DNA from: Coffea arabica
Lineage: Eukaryota; Streptophyta; Magnoliopsida; Gentianales; Rubiaceae
Direction of reading: 5' to 3'
Assembly: GCF_036785885.1 (NCBI RefSeq)
Contig: NC_092326.1
Coordinates: forward strand, 43,477,072-43,541,071
DNA: 64,000 nucleotides
Shown here: positions 51,326 through 63,782 of the stretch, one piece after another
Numbering within the stretch: position 1 is the first letter of the stretch
How the letters are laid out: the number at the start of each line of letters is the position of its first letter
The notes under the pieces: generated by a model
What the model was told of the DNA's origin: nothing
The model's input: only the letters and a program-made list of their open reading frames with translations
Database searches by the model: none
Program-made: the position numbers and the translations under genes

Positions 51326-52894
51326 GGCTCTCGTTGAATGGGTTCCGATTCACACTATGTTACTTTGGTATGGTGGTTGAGATGGTAGTTGGGCTATTAG
51401 ATTGCTGTAGAAGGTTTGAATGGTCTAATGGAAGACATTTTATATTTTACAATTTTGGTACTCAATAAGGGTATTTCAAATGTAGAAGCTTTGCTACTAG
51501 ACTAATCAAATGGGAATGAAAAAAAAGGTTTGTTCTGATTGAGTCAGAAAATGTTCATGGCAGCACTAATCAAAGGGGTAATGCACCATAGTAGTACATA
51601 AAAAAAAAACTACATTCTATTATTTGATCATCTGGTCTAATCTGTTTGATGCATAATATGGATGCTTAGAATCTGCAATCTTCTATGCCTCATCCTCGAT
51701 TTCTTTATTCCAGTTTTGTCGCTACCTCTTTTACCTTGGAAAGATCAGGACAATTCAATTGGAATATACTGATGCTAAAGAATCCCTTCTGCAAGCTGCA
51801 AGGAAAGCCCCTGTTGCGGCTCTCGGTTTCCGAGTTCAATGCACTAAATGGGCTGTGATAGTACGTTTACTGCTTGGAGAGATCCCTGAGAGGACTGTTT
51901 TTATGCAAAAAGGAATGGAGAAAGCTTTGAGACCATACTTTGAGCTTACAAATGTGAGTTTGTGTTGTCTGGTTTCTTATCTTTTTGGTTCATAAAATTT
52001 GGAACTTTTAAAGGTATGTAAAATTTGGAACCTTAAGGTAGCATGATTTAAAGATTTCGTTGTGTGGGAAACACACGAGAGGGGCTAATGATACTTATTG
52101 CATGTGAACAATAGTAGTGTAGCAGTGGAGAAATTAGTTAATTGTAGGACGGAATTGCAATATTTAAAGTAGTAGGCTAATTGTTTGAGACCTTTTATTC
52201 TGCTTGGTCATGAATTGAGGACACTGGCAGTTTGCAGCCCCCTCATACCAGAAGAATCTTTCACAACTGCAGAGCGATGAGAATCCCAAGCAATCGTAAA
52301 TAAAAAGGATTCAATTAGCATGTTAATATATTCCTGATTTTGGCTTTAGAAATTGATTCTTCGTTGGTTACAATGATTCAGGCTGTCCGAATTGGAGATC
52401 TGGAGTTGTTTAGGACAGTTGCTGAGAAGTTCTCAAGCACTTTCAGCTCAGACCGAACCAACAACTTGATTGTGAGATTGCGGCATAATGTCATTAGGAC
52501 AGGGCTACGTAACATTAGTATCTCATATTCCAGGATTTCACTGGCTGATGTTGCTAAAAAGCTGCGGTTGGATTCAGCAAACCCTGTTGCTGATGCTGAG
52601 AGCATTGTGGCTAAAGCAATTCGGGATGGGGCCATTGATGCTACACTGGATCATGCTAATGGATGGATGGTGTCCAAGGAGACTGGGGACATTTACTCTA
52701 CTAATGAGCCTCAAATTGCTTTTAATTCAAGAATTGCTTTCTGTCTTAATATGCATAACGAGGCGGTTCGTGCCCTCCGATTTCCACCAAATTCACACAA
52801 GGAAAAAGAATGTGCTGAGAAGAGGAGAGAAAGACAACAGCAAGAGCAAGAGCTCGCTAAGCACATAGCCGAAGAGGATGATGACGAGTTCTAA
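47707..52894 (+). CDS. RPN3: RPN3 (PSMD3), 26S proteasome lid subunit, copy 2
   Basis: Eight exons: 47707-47785, 47890-48080, 49771-49908, 49990-50126, 50395-50449, 50527-50637, 51714-51953 and 52382-52894; 487 residues. The coding sequence is the same as copy 1 as far as compared, with the PCI domain and acidic tail intact. In this orientation it lies about 2.9 kb downstream of the intact CC1-like gene in the same direction, which is the natural neighbourhood if arm B' is the collinear copy. The promoter and leader are also duplicated, so both copies should be expressible if the duplication is real. Confidence 0.95.
49129..49490. mobile_element. hAT-like MITE in RPN3 intron 2, copy in arm B'
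   Basis: Reverse-complement counterpart of 28181-28542, with the same 8 bp duplication. Its presence in both arms shows that the insertion came before the arms were copied. Confidence 0.85.
51305..51327. repeat. Poly-G tract, 23 bases
   Basis: Counterpart of the 25-base C tract at 26342-26366, shorter by two. It lies in RPN3 intron 6. Confidence 0.95.
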
Positions 52895-54506
52895 TGGAAG
52901 GCCCGTGATAGGCAATCTCGGGACCATGCAAGATGATTTCCCTGTCGGAACTGCTCCTTTTTCCTTGAAACTCAACTGCTACTGCTTGTACTACTTGTTT
53001 TGAATAGCTTTTGCCATTCTTTTACGTCGGGACGTGAGATTTTTCTTTTAGTTTCAGTTATTGTTGTTTCATCATTTAACTTACATTGCATAAACCTGTT
53101 AATTAATCTCCTCAGGGTATTCGTACTTACCCCAGCTAACCATTGATTTTGGCTCATTCGATTGCTTTTTATTTACTTGCAACAGCAGGCCTATACTCGA
53201 TTATGGAAATTTTTGGTCTCTGTTTCAGTGGGTGAGATTAGAGATTTGTTAGATTTTATAAGTGGGATAATTTCAGGAACCTCCCTGAGGTTTCCTTGAG
53301 ATTTTCAATATTACACCAAAATGATCATAATAGCCTTAACATATTAATATTTTTCCATGCAATTAAACAATACACTGCTAATCTTGTTCATATGAACGAA
53401 TCACACAATTGGATATTTAATGAAAATAAAAATAAAATTCACTCGTGGAATAACCGATCATGTCCTAAACACAATAATAATATATTAAAAATTAATTTTA
53501 GGCTTGTTTGGATGATTTGGAGATGAATAGAAGAAGATATAAATTGGGATTAAAAAGGATAGGATACTCTAATATTTGAGAGATAGGATGTTATATTGAT
53601 GTGGTTATTGAAATTTTTTAAGTTTAACAGTGCATATTTCTTTTTAATTTCGATTGAGGTTTTAGAATTTAGGGGTTGATGGTGTCATGGTGATAATGGT
53701 CATGGTGATAATAGTACTAATTTGAAATGTGGTAATATTAAAGGTTTAAAATAGCAGAGATGAGCGTTGAAAATGAATTTGAGATTTTGTTCATGTTCCC
53801 TAATTTTTAAATAATTATGTAAGAAGGTAAACTGAACCTCACAATTTCATGAGGGCATTTTGGATTATTCATTCAAAAATTTGACCATTAAATAGTTTTT
53901 GTAACCAAAATAGTAACCTCGAGAGAGAGGTATACGTAATTTTTCAAATCTCAAAAGAACTAGTTGAAATTGTTAAAAACCTTACGGGAGGTTTCTAAAA
54001 TTATCCCTCTAAAAATCACCAAATCTTGAAGTTAGATCTAAATTTTTTTCTTCAAACTTGAAGCAATTTTATTCAGATCTGACATTCATCTTATGATACT
54101 CCTGGAGTTCCAGTATTATGATCAAGTTTTCAGTTTTTCAGATTTGGCGTCTCATTTGATTTTTAGTATCTCTGCTACTCATGGTCGGTCGAAACAGCTT
54201 CAAAAGACAAAAATTAAGTCCTTAGATTTCTAGTCAAAGTCTTCGACAGAATGATATGCAAGTCAAAGTATTATGTCGAGGAGAATTAAAAAGAGAATAT
54301 GTAGAGTATAGTATAAAGGTCCACACCTATTTTATTGCTACAAAATAAGGACTAGAATTCTTTACATTTCCTTTCCAGGCATACAGCTGAAATCAATTGA
54401 CCAGCAAAATTAACCCACCCACATCCAAGCTGGAATTACTGGTAAATGGCCTCGCAAATAACAGAGAGCTGCTGCTACAGGTGACTATATCCACATTTGT
54501 GCATCA
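52895..54506. other. Intergenic DNA between RPN3 copy 2 and TRAPPC2L copy 2
   Basis: Mirror of 23163-24774, with 3' UTRs of both convergent genes around a MULE-type element. Confidence 0.5.
53264..54007. mobile_element. Mutator-like MITE, arm B' counterpart of 23662-24405
   Basis: Identified by position and identical ends (GGGATAATTTCAGGAACC at the left, GAGGTTTCTAAAATTATCCC at the right). Confidence 0.7.
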
Positions 54507-56989
54507 TCACCCAGTTGGACTAAATCCAAAAGACTTGACAATGTTGCTGACTCTATCTGCAAAAACCCTTGAGGTTATTTTCTTCCCAGGGACATGAAAC
54601 GGGTTTGATACTGCATCAACATAAGCAGCATGGAACCTCCTGAAGAACTAGTAATTTACATCAAATAAATCAAAGTCAGCTGAGATGTCCAGAAGTTAAA
54701 GACACCCTACAAACCATTAAAACTTAACCAAACTAGTACCATTATTGAATTTCTACTATCACGAGTTTATTGAAAGAAAAGATGATGACGATGAAGAAGA
54801 AGTTGTGCAAGACGAAGTCATCAAAAAGATTTCTTTTTTTTTGTTGTTTGAAGAGAAGAGGGGGGGGGGGGGAGAGGGAGGGACATGATCTGCATCAAGA
54901 CTTGAAGTTCAGTAGCACCAATTAATTTGTCACGGCACAGGCACGAGTTCATTGAAAACCAACTACAGCCAGAGAGAGGGGCGATACAACCTCATTGCAG
55001 CTTTCAACATCATCATTTGTGCTCATATTATTCTTGCAACTCAATGATGCGAGATTTGTGAATGTTCAAAGCATTGAGTGTGAAACTTGACCCAGCAGTG
55101 CTGGGGAGGAAGAGGGGGAAAATGGAGGGGATATTACCAGTGTTTAAGCCCATTATTACATAGATCATGGCTCAATAAGCTATGGAATCAAAATTTTCAC
55201 ATTTGCAGAGAAAAAAAACTTACGTTTCTAACATCTGCATCCCGGACGTCCAGATCTGTTGTAACCAATATAAACTTGACCTTTGTGTTAGTCAGATAAC
55301 CATACCTGCAAATATGCAGAGAGATGTAAAGACCAAATAGAGCAACAACAGCTATGTAATAATCTTGTAAGTTCCCACTCCTATATGAGTGGATTGGATA
55401 TTTAAGCATCAAAATACTCTTACACTTTGTAGTTTTCAGTCGGATACAGCATACCAAGAAATGTCTCATTCAGAGTGGGGCCAGATTTTTTCGGATTGTT
55501 CACTGCAAGAGAATGAGGATGAACTTTTAAAGTGTTCTTTGTCAAAAAATGCCAAAGAAAATGTGTAAACATGATTTTTGGTGATCCAGAATTTCTCAAT
55601 CATCAGACATAGATACAGATTAAGTTGAGATGCTTCAGACAAGAATTACGCCTACCATAATTCTTTCTAATGAAGCCTTTATCCACAATCAGAGCAAGAA
55701 CATGATCATATCATTAAATTATTGCTAATATATCCCCCCCCCCTGGGGGCCCAAAAAAAGGAAGGAGCAGCGATGTTTACACAAAAACAGGGAGAAACAT
55801 AAAGGAACTTATGCCATGGGACACAGTTGCAGAACCACATGTAATAGTTCTCATCAAAAAACTAATCATGCTAGACTTCACATGCTAAATGCCCAATAAC
55901 TGAAACGCCACATTCTGTACTATCAATCAATACAGAAGAATACATCATATACAAACATATGGAATCAGCAATAACTCGCACAGTAACCACTCATTCTGTT
56001 ACTCTCTCCTAGTACACGCAGGCAGAGATATAAGCACACTAAAGAAATGTGACACTGCTAGAAATAATCAGCCTTTGGAACAGGATATTGCACCAGCAGA
56101 AGGAGAGATAGTAACCAGAAAAGATTGACAGAAGCGTTCATTCCAGACTGAGAAGTGAACAAAGCATTTGCATTTGTCTCCAGCAAGTAACTCCAATCGA
56201 TAAAGATCTAGTGCCGTGAATATTAATCTCTCTAGTTAAATGTTTTTAAATGAAGCTGGCTAAGCGAAATACATATGCAAATTGGCATGGCTTCTGACTA
56301 TCTTAATTATACAAAATTTAGCAGTACAGTACAGCAGGTTGAGTGAGCTAAACCTTTATTCAAGAAATGAGATAAATAGGCAACGCCAAACAAGAAAAAA
56401 TAAGCGAACAAATCGAACAGTGGAAATCGTGTATGAAATGTATATATGTTGAGCTCAGCAAAATAATAGTTTAGAATATCAGAAATTCAGAAGACTCTAT
56501 CTAGTGAAGATGAGTTCAGACTACAACAAGTGTTGCTTAGCTCGTAACTGAAAGTTATGCATATAATGATTCCATCTCATTAGTACAACAATTAAATCAA
56601 TGCATTTACTGCTAATATAGGTTATTTACTTGAACGGGAGCGCTTAAAAGAACCAAGTAGTCATTAAGAAGCAAAAACACCAGGCAAGATCCGGAAGAGG
56701 AAGAGGAAGAGGACCTCTTTCGTCAACGACGTCAAGGGAGCAGTGGACGATGTGGTGAAGCTTGAGGGCATCATCTGCTTCCGTGAAGCTCTGTATGTAT
56801 AAGGGATTATTCTAATCCCGCCGCCGGAAAATCAAGAAATGCCATCAGTTGGCCGCTGCGTCTTTGCCATGTGATGTGTTTATTGAAAATGAAAGAACGA
56901 ACGAGATTGTCTTATTAGGATCCAAAACATTACAGAAAGGTGAATGGGCAGCGTACCTGGTGGCCGACGACTGCAACGCAAACGATCAT
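54507..56989 (-). CDS. TRAPPC2L: TRAPPC2L, copy 2
   Basis: Exons 56989-56957, 56811-56715, 55502-55424, 55305-55224 and 54647-54507 encode the same 143-residue protein as 20680-23162. All splice sites and the start and stop codons are kept. It converges with RPN3 copy 2, as in the other arm. Confidence 0.93.
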
Positions 56990-57157
56990 CGTCTCTTCAG
57001 TCCGATCAGCACTGGGACCAACCCCTTTGCCGCTGCACCAGTCGGAGGGACGCCGCGAGATCTATATGGTCTCTTCTGGGCAAATTGACCAAATAGTCTT
57101 TCAGCTCTTTACTGAACCAATTTTGGTCCTTTAACTTTAACTCTGGTCCCAAAAATT

Positions 57158-58511
57158 GGGATAATTTGAGAAACCTCCCCTAAGGTTTATAGCTATTTCA
57201 CTGGCCTCCATTCAGATTTTGAAATTTGCATTAACCTCCCTTGAAATTTATTATCTTGTAATATCTAGGTCCAACCACCAATTAAAAAGTAATATTAAGA
57301 GAGAGAAGATAATGTGATTTCACTATTACCTCTCATATATTAAATTATTTAATTAATCTAATATCAATCCAAACATTAAAAAAAACACTAAAATTTGCAT
57401 ATCATCAAGGATTAAATTACATATGGCATCAAATATAGTATATCATTCTATATATTTCATTTAATATAAGACCCAAATTATTCTTTTTAGTTTCAAACCC
57501 ATTGTCAAACAAGGTCAACAACAAATAATCAAAAAAATCTGTAACCAAAATATTACAAAAAATGAATTTTAATATCATAAAAATTTCAGCAACTAACTTT
57601 AATATATTAACAAGAAAATTTGTGATGTTAAAGTTTGTTCTCTGTAATATTTTAGTTACAAATTTTTTGTATTATTTTTGTTGATCGTATTTGACAATAG
57701 GTATGTAACTGAAAAGAGTAATTTGAATCTTATATTAAGTAAAAAATATAAAATGATATACTATTTTTTGATACTATATGTTATTTGATCCTTAATAATA
57801 AATAGCAAAATTTTAAGTGTTTTTCTTTAATGTGTGGATTGGTATTGAATTAACTAAATCATATAGTAGATGAGGGACAATGATTGAATCATACATTCAT
57901 ATTATCTTCTCTTTTCTAATATTATTTTTTAATTATTGATTGAATTTAAATAGGGTTGCAAACAAATTGAATCGAGACAAGTTTTAGCCTAATTGAGCCA
58001 AATCTTGACTTAGTTTTATCAAATTTGAACTCGAACTCAAGATCGATGAGCTGCCAATTCGTCTCGAACTCGCGGTCGAGCTTGAAAAAATAAAAAATAA
58101 TTATTTTATTTTTTGAAAATAAATAAAATAATATTTTTCTTAATAAATAATAAAACATTAGGAAAATATATGTAATTTTACTAGTAAAATTAAAAATAAT
58201 ATATATATGTATATAGATACTCGAGTTTGAGTATCAACTTGCGAGCTAATGAGTTTAATATTTTTGAATTTGAACTCAAGTTCGAGTTTGAGTTCGATTT
58301 GGCCAACTCAAGCTTCTCTCGAGCTCGAGCAATATCAAACTCGAGTCGAACTTTGACTCAAACCCTTCGCGAGCGGTTCGATTCGTTTGCAACCTAAATC
58401 TAAATATTACAAGATAATTAACCTCAAGGAAGAGTAGTGTAATTTCGAAACCTGGAGAGAGAGAGCGGTGAAATGGTTAGAAACCTCAAGGGAGGTTTCT
58501 AAAATTATCCC
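57158..58511. mobile_element. Long fold-back Mutator-like element, arm B' copy
   Basis: Counterpart of 19158-20511, with the same 9 bp flanks and the same nested insertion. Confidence 0.85.
57951..58396. mobile_element. Nested hAT-like MITE, arm B' copy
   Basis: Counterpart of 19273-19718, lying within the fold-back element. Confidence 0.75.
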
Positions 58512-59489
58512 CCAAAAATTTTATTATTCGAGTTGATTTGGACCTTCCACTATAAATTAGACCCTGAAATATTAATAATATTATACTGAGCCTGATTAAA
58601 TTAGTCATCCTACAGATGTCGTCCCTTACTTTTATTATCAGACCAAGTTCATCCATCCTATATTTTTAACTGATTAATTTAAGAATAGGCTAAATCTAAA
58701 CTCTAAAACTACATTTATCCATAAGTCACAATCGACTTTTTTTTTCTTTTGCTTTTTGATTAATTATCAACTCCTACGATATTCCTATTTTAACTTATAT
58801 TAAGAGACAGCCTAATTGAATCAAGAGAAATTAGAAAAGAGCAATTCCCACCTCTATAATGTCGTGTGCTGACATAAACTTGAATCGATCTTAACCATTA
58901 AATCAAGGCTTCTCATTATTGATACGCGAACCAACCCATACGAATTTAGAACTAGATCTCGATATTCATTAACTTTTTAAAATTACGACTTACAAACATA
59001 ATAATATATGAAATTCACTGCTCAGCTAATGAAATCAAGATGCTCGAGCTTGACTCGTGCACGGTCAATGAAAGTTACATTCCATCAGGGGCTTGAAGGA
59101 GAATCAAGAAAATCTCAATTTAAATTTTGTTAAAGAAAAGGTTTAAAGGAAGGGAACTTTTTATTACGGCATTGCTTTGCAAGTTCCATTCAAGTACACA
59201 ACCTTGAAAATTCAAGGTGGGGGAAAAAGGAAAGGAAAAGAAAAGAAGCACACAAAGTTGAGGCAAAAGAAAAGCGGCACTTGTACGGCACGTAATTACA
59301 ATAATGTCCCTAAAGTGGACGCCTAACATTAGTCACCGGCTGACCGCTCTTTAGCTCCTCCGTCTCTCTGGTAATCGAATATACTTTGGGCTTCGGCCAA
59401 TGTCTTCTCCTTCCCTTTGCCTAAAATAAATAAATAACATCTATCTATATATATATATAAGAAGGGAAAAAAAAAAAAAAAAAAACGAA

Positions 59490-59638
59490 ACGATTACAAA
59501 GTAAAACATAGGAGGAGGTGGAGTGGTGGGTAAATAATAATAATGAGGTAGTATTCATTTTTCCAGGATCAGTTCTTCTTGTTGCCTACAAAACACCCCT
59601 CTCCTCTCAGCCCTTCCCAAATTCACCGATTTTCTGAG
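59490..59638 (+). pseudogene. UBC23 promoter and 5' UTR exon fragment without coding exons
   Basis: The non-coding first exon ends at the donor CTGAG|GTATTT (59638/59639). The leader intron follows for 622 bases and is cut at 60260, before the acceptor and the ATG. Transcripts from this promoter would run into arm D', antisense to exon 1 of the CC1-like gene. The exon start is an estimate. Confidence 0.6.
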
Positions 59639-60260
59639 GTATTTTTATGTTCTTTGCCATTTTTTTGTTTGTTTTTAATGCCATTATCTGCAATCGCGCA
59701 TTTTTAAGAGATTCTTGTTGAATTTATTTAATAATGCAAGTAATTTTGTCATCAGAATTTACAGCTCATTGAGCCTATTGATTGTGGCCTGTTTGTTGTT
59801 GTCAGGGAGCATTCTGTTGTGTTTCTGATGAGTATTTGGTAGATTTAGTCTTGTTTTTTCAATTGAAATTTAGTTTGGGGAAGGGGCGTTCTTGTCTTGT
59901 TTTCCAATTTGAATAATGATTTCAGCTGGGCATGAGCGATGATCGAGGATTTTGGTGGAATTTTTCTTTCGAGTATATGAGGGTTTGTTTCTTATTATTA
60001 TTATTTGAATTGGATTTTGGGTTCTAAAATTTGAGGTTCAAACTGGTCGAATTACCTATCCGTCATTTGTGGTTACCACGAAGAAAAGTCGGTCCTGCTA
60101 ATGTTGGAACATGTGATTACATCTTGGTGATTAAAAAACCAAAAAATAGCCGGTGTGAAGAGTTTAAAAGTTTTTTATAATGAAATTTGACTAGATTCTA
60201 AATGCCAACGCATACTTAAATTAAAGATGCATGGTTTTTGAGTTCTTTTTCACGCAAATT
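59639..60260 (+). other. Truncated UBC23 leader intron
   Basis: It matches 17409-18030 in reverse complement. The intact leader intron continues to 17100 in the other copy, whereas here it stops at CACGCAAATT and changes to arm D'. Confidence 0.85.
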
Positions 60261-60810
60261 GTTAACTACCAGAACAAACCTAAATTAAACTCTGTATACA
60301 GAGATCAGCTTGGTTAAATGCCAAAAGAAAATTGTCCAACTCTTTTTAAGGAAACAGGTTACATTTAAAGATACCGACCCTGATCTTAGTTACAAGAGAC
60401 AAAGCCAAACCAATTCAACTTCTGTTAGCCAAAAGCACAGGTGCGATACAGGTCAGCTTAGTGCAAGCAAATTATTTGCTTAAAAACTACCAAGAACCAG
60501 TGTGATTGTTAACTCCAGAATAAAAAAAACATACTTAAGAAAGTAGAATATTTTGTAAGCAGAATATAAATCTTGAAGCCAACTGACAACTGATTTACGA
60601 TAAGCAAATATTTTGTAGATTATCTTGTGTACGTTGTAAATCTGCCCAAGGGCCCTAACAACTTACAACTATGCAAATGCATGACTCTGCATTTCTACCT
60701 ATTAGCTAGCTCAGAACAAGGAAATATAACTTTTTCATTCAAGTCAGGCAGAAAATCATCAAAGTTCCCCTAGAATTATAACAAAACCACTGAGGGAATC
60801 CGCGCATTAC

Positions 60811-61394
60811 CTGCTTTCTCGGTCCCCTTCTTGTAACTGGCTCTGTCTTTCCCTTCCTCCATACTCCCTATCACCATTCTTCTCCCTGTCTCGGCTCTCC
60901 TCTCTCTCTCCATCAACCAGATGCCTTTCTGAATGACTTGTACGATTCGACAGGTCTTGATTTCTCTCCCTACCTCTCTGTCTTTCATCTTCGCGGCCAC
61001 GACCTCTCCTTCCGCTATCTTCGCCTTTGTTGGTATCTCTTTCTCTGTCGCTTTCTTTGATTTTGTCCCCATCTCTCTCCTTCTTGCTGCTCTTATGCTT
61101 GTCCCTGTCCTTGGATTCTCGGCTACTCCTGTATCTCTCCCTCCCACTCCTCTCTCTATCTCTTGAAGGGGAATGGAGACGGTAGCTTGAGCTCCTCTCC
61201 TCCTCGTCTTCATGGAACTCTTCCCGCGTCCTTGAACGCTTAACGCGTTGATGATGATGATGATCACTTTTATGCATTGGCCTCTTAATTGGGTCTTGGC
61301 CTCCGCCAGATTTATCCACTTGATCACCGCCATTGCTCGTCTCAGGATTTTCCGCTGTTTTCTCCGAGTAATCATCAAACTCGTCAAATTCCAT
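60811..61394 (-). pseudogene. Isolated exon 1 of the CC1-like gene, 5' fragment
   Basis: The exon (MEFDEF through the RS-rich region to the donor at 60811) is identical to 36772-37355. Only 550 bases of intron 1 follow before the junction with UBC23 leader intron sequence, so no downstream exon is available. Reading past the donor gives just a few residues. Its promoter appears intact, so a short or read-through transcript is possible. Confidence 0.85.
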
Positions 61395-63782
61395 TTGGGA
61401 AAAACCCTTCAAAACCCAAACAATCTGCTTCCTCAAGAGATGACAGAAATATACTACTAACTATACAGTAGTGTATTTTTTTTCCAAGACAACAACACAT
61501 TTAATCCATTAGTTTCGATTGCTCGACAAGGCTATCAAATACTACTACAAGGCACAACCGAGTCTGGAGAATTTGAAAATCCATACGACAGATTAAAAAA
61601 AAGGGAATTTCACCATTTTCGTCCATAAACTTTTACACTAAAATCAATTTCATCCTTTATAATTTTTTTAACCAATTTAATCCTTCCATTATTTTGAAGT
61701 CTCTGATCTAGGACTTTTACAACGGCAACACCACATTTTACATATTTCGTATAATCGATAATGGGTATATTTGTCATTTTAAATTAGATTCTTTAATTTA
61801 TACGGAACTTTGACTATAGTTCTTCTTCTTCGAAAAATTTCACCGAAAATTTCATCTGAATTTATTGGAAACTTACCCAGACTCTCTCTCACACACTCAA
61901 ATCAAGAAACAAAATCCATGAGAAAAAAATAGAAAACCAAAAACCAAAATGAAAATTGAAGCAAAATTTGAAGAATAAATTTCTCTCATACACAATTTTA
62001 AATCTACTCACCGGCAAACTCATTTTGTTTGGTTCTGATTTTTTTATCCTCCATTCATGGCTGCTAGCAAAGACACCATCAATTATCACTACCGATCCAT
62101 TTTCGTCCTTCAACTCTCTCATGACTAGTCATCATTCATTTTTCACCATGAGTTTCATATGAACTCATAAGAATCTCTCCAAAATTCTTGCGGAATTTTT
62201 CAGTTGTAGAGTTGTATACTCCATTTTCTTTCCAAGAAAAGAAGAAAAGAACCAAAAACAGAAAACCAACAAATACATTGAGGGAATCTGAGGAGCAAGA
62301 GGAGCTCGCTGCTGCCATCACCATTGCCGGAGTTGCTATCTTCTTGCTAGAACCACCACTACTTATAAATCATCATGAAGGAAGCAGTGTGAGGTTTCCA
62401 TAATCCTTTTTTTGTTTTAATCTCTAGGTTGAGATGATTTTTTTGACTGTTGAAATTGCTATCTTCTTCCCGTTTGCTTTGTTTTGTAGATGAATGAAAT
62501 GGGACAGTGATGCTGCAATTTTGTTGTTTCTTTTTCACCTTTTCTGCCTGAATAAGGCTTGACAAGATATTTTTCGACTCAGCCATAATCAAATTTCATA
62601 CGAAATATTCAATTTTTGTGATGACCTTAATCTTTTTGACAAAATGCCCAAATGAAATAAGTTTGTAAGTAGACCTGAGAGTATGTTTGAGAGCCATTTC
62701 TCCTTTAAATTTTGCTTCACTTTCCTGAGAGTATATTTGTAAGCACATGACATGTGTCTTTTGTATATGTTTAATTCATTTAATTTACTACTCAATTAAA
62801 TGAGTTAAACTTGGGGTATTGAAATGAAGATTAAATTTTGCACTCATAACGTTTATCTCACTCTAACAATATGAGTTGAAACTTTTAATTGTCTGCATTC
62901 TTTCGTTTGGGCCTTTTTGATTTCTACGGTTTCAGAGTCTTTTGGTGTTCCATAGTCTTCAATTTCAGATGAAAAGCATAACCTCCATAAGGTCTCGAAA
63001 GCTTTCAGACACAAGTTGCTTTCTCAGAGAAAAAGTGCTCACAAATAGTATTAATCAACTGGTGCTCACGGTGCTCTTTGATAAAAGGAATTTTCTATTT
63101 GTTTTAGTTGTTTTATTTGCATCCAAAACACAAAATAAATATTGCATGGAAAGTGAATCACCAGTACTTTGAAGCTTGATGAAAAATTTGTGGATAGATA
63201 ATTATATTTTGATAGTTTGATTTATATAAAGTTTCTTAATAATGAAAAGTGCTTATTTAATGGATCAAGTGGATGATATGTAAAATAATTGTTGGGCTCA
63301 GTAATTTGGGATGTGAAGAAAATATTTCGTATCTCTTCATTTTGAATTACTAGCCTATATCCATGACAGGTAGTTTATTTTCATGATTTTAAATTTTAAC
63401 AAATAATATCTTGAGAATAAAAGAAGTGTAAAATTAGATTTCAGAATCTTTTGTTTAAACTGGTTTTATATGACTTTGTAATCTTATTTTTTTTTATTGT
63501 CCCTGATGATAGATAATTTAATTAGAGTTTGAGATAATTGCTAACTTGCTAGGCATGGAACTAGACATATCATTATTATTTGGCTGAAGGAGTTGATAAA
63601 GTTTCTTTAGATATTATATTTTAACTAGTAGAAATGATTGCAATTGTCAAAGGAGTGTAGTTAGTGGTGGAAGTTAGCATTGAGGCTTTCAATCTAGAGT
63701 GTCACTTGATAAAGTATTATTACAAAATTTAATTTTAATTAAGAAGACATTTTTGCTATCAAACTAATTGTTGTTTTGAATT
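61395..63782. other. Upstream region of the CC1-like gene, arm D' copy
   Basis: Mirror of 34384-36771, without any recognised gene. Confidence 0.45.

Larger units (their letters stand above)
56990..59489. other. Intergenic DNA between TRAPPC2L copy 2 and the UBC23 5' exon fragment
   Basis: Mirror of 18181-20679. It includes the fold-back MULE and the nested hAT-like element. A TATATATATATA stretch at about 59443-59460 marks the presumed UBC23 promoter. Confidence 0.45.
44206..60260 (-). repeat. Arm B' of the 16 kb inverted duplication
   Basis: It is the reverse complement of 17409-33465. It begins inside exon 11 of the CC1-like gene and ends inside the leader intron of UBC23. The inner end runs on into the rest of the CC1-like gene without a break, so this arm has natural context on its left. 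On its right it changes abruptly to D' at 60260/60261. Confidence 0.97.
60261..63782 (-). repeat. Arm D' of the 3.5 kb inverted duplication
   Basis: Reverse complement of 34384-37905. It starts within intron 1 of the CC1-like gene and extends past its promoter. Similarity to D stops at 63782, where the neighbours diverge. Confidence 0.96.

Noticed and set aside
17409-60260. Inverted arms read as the ends of a giant transposon
   Set aside because: The arms hold ordinary host genes with introns, their outer borders fall inside introns, and no target duplication or transposase is present.
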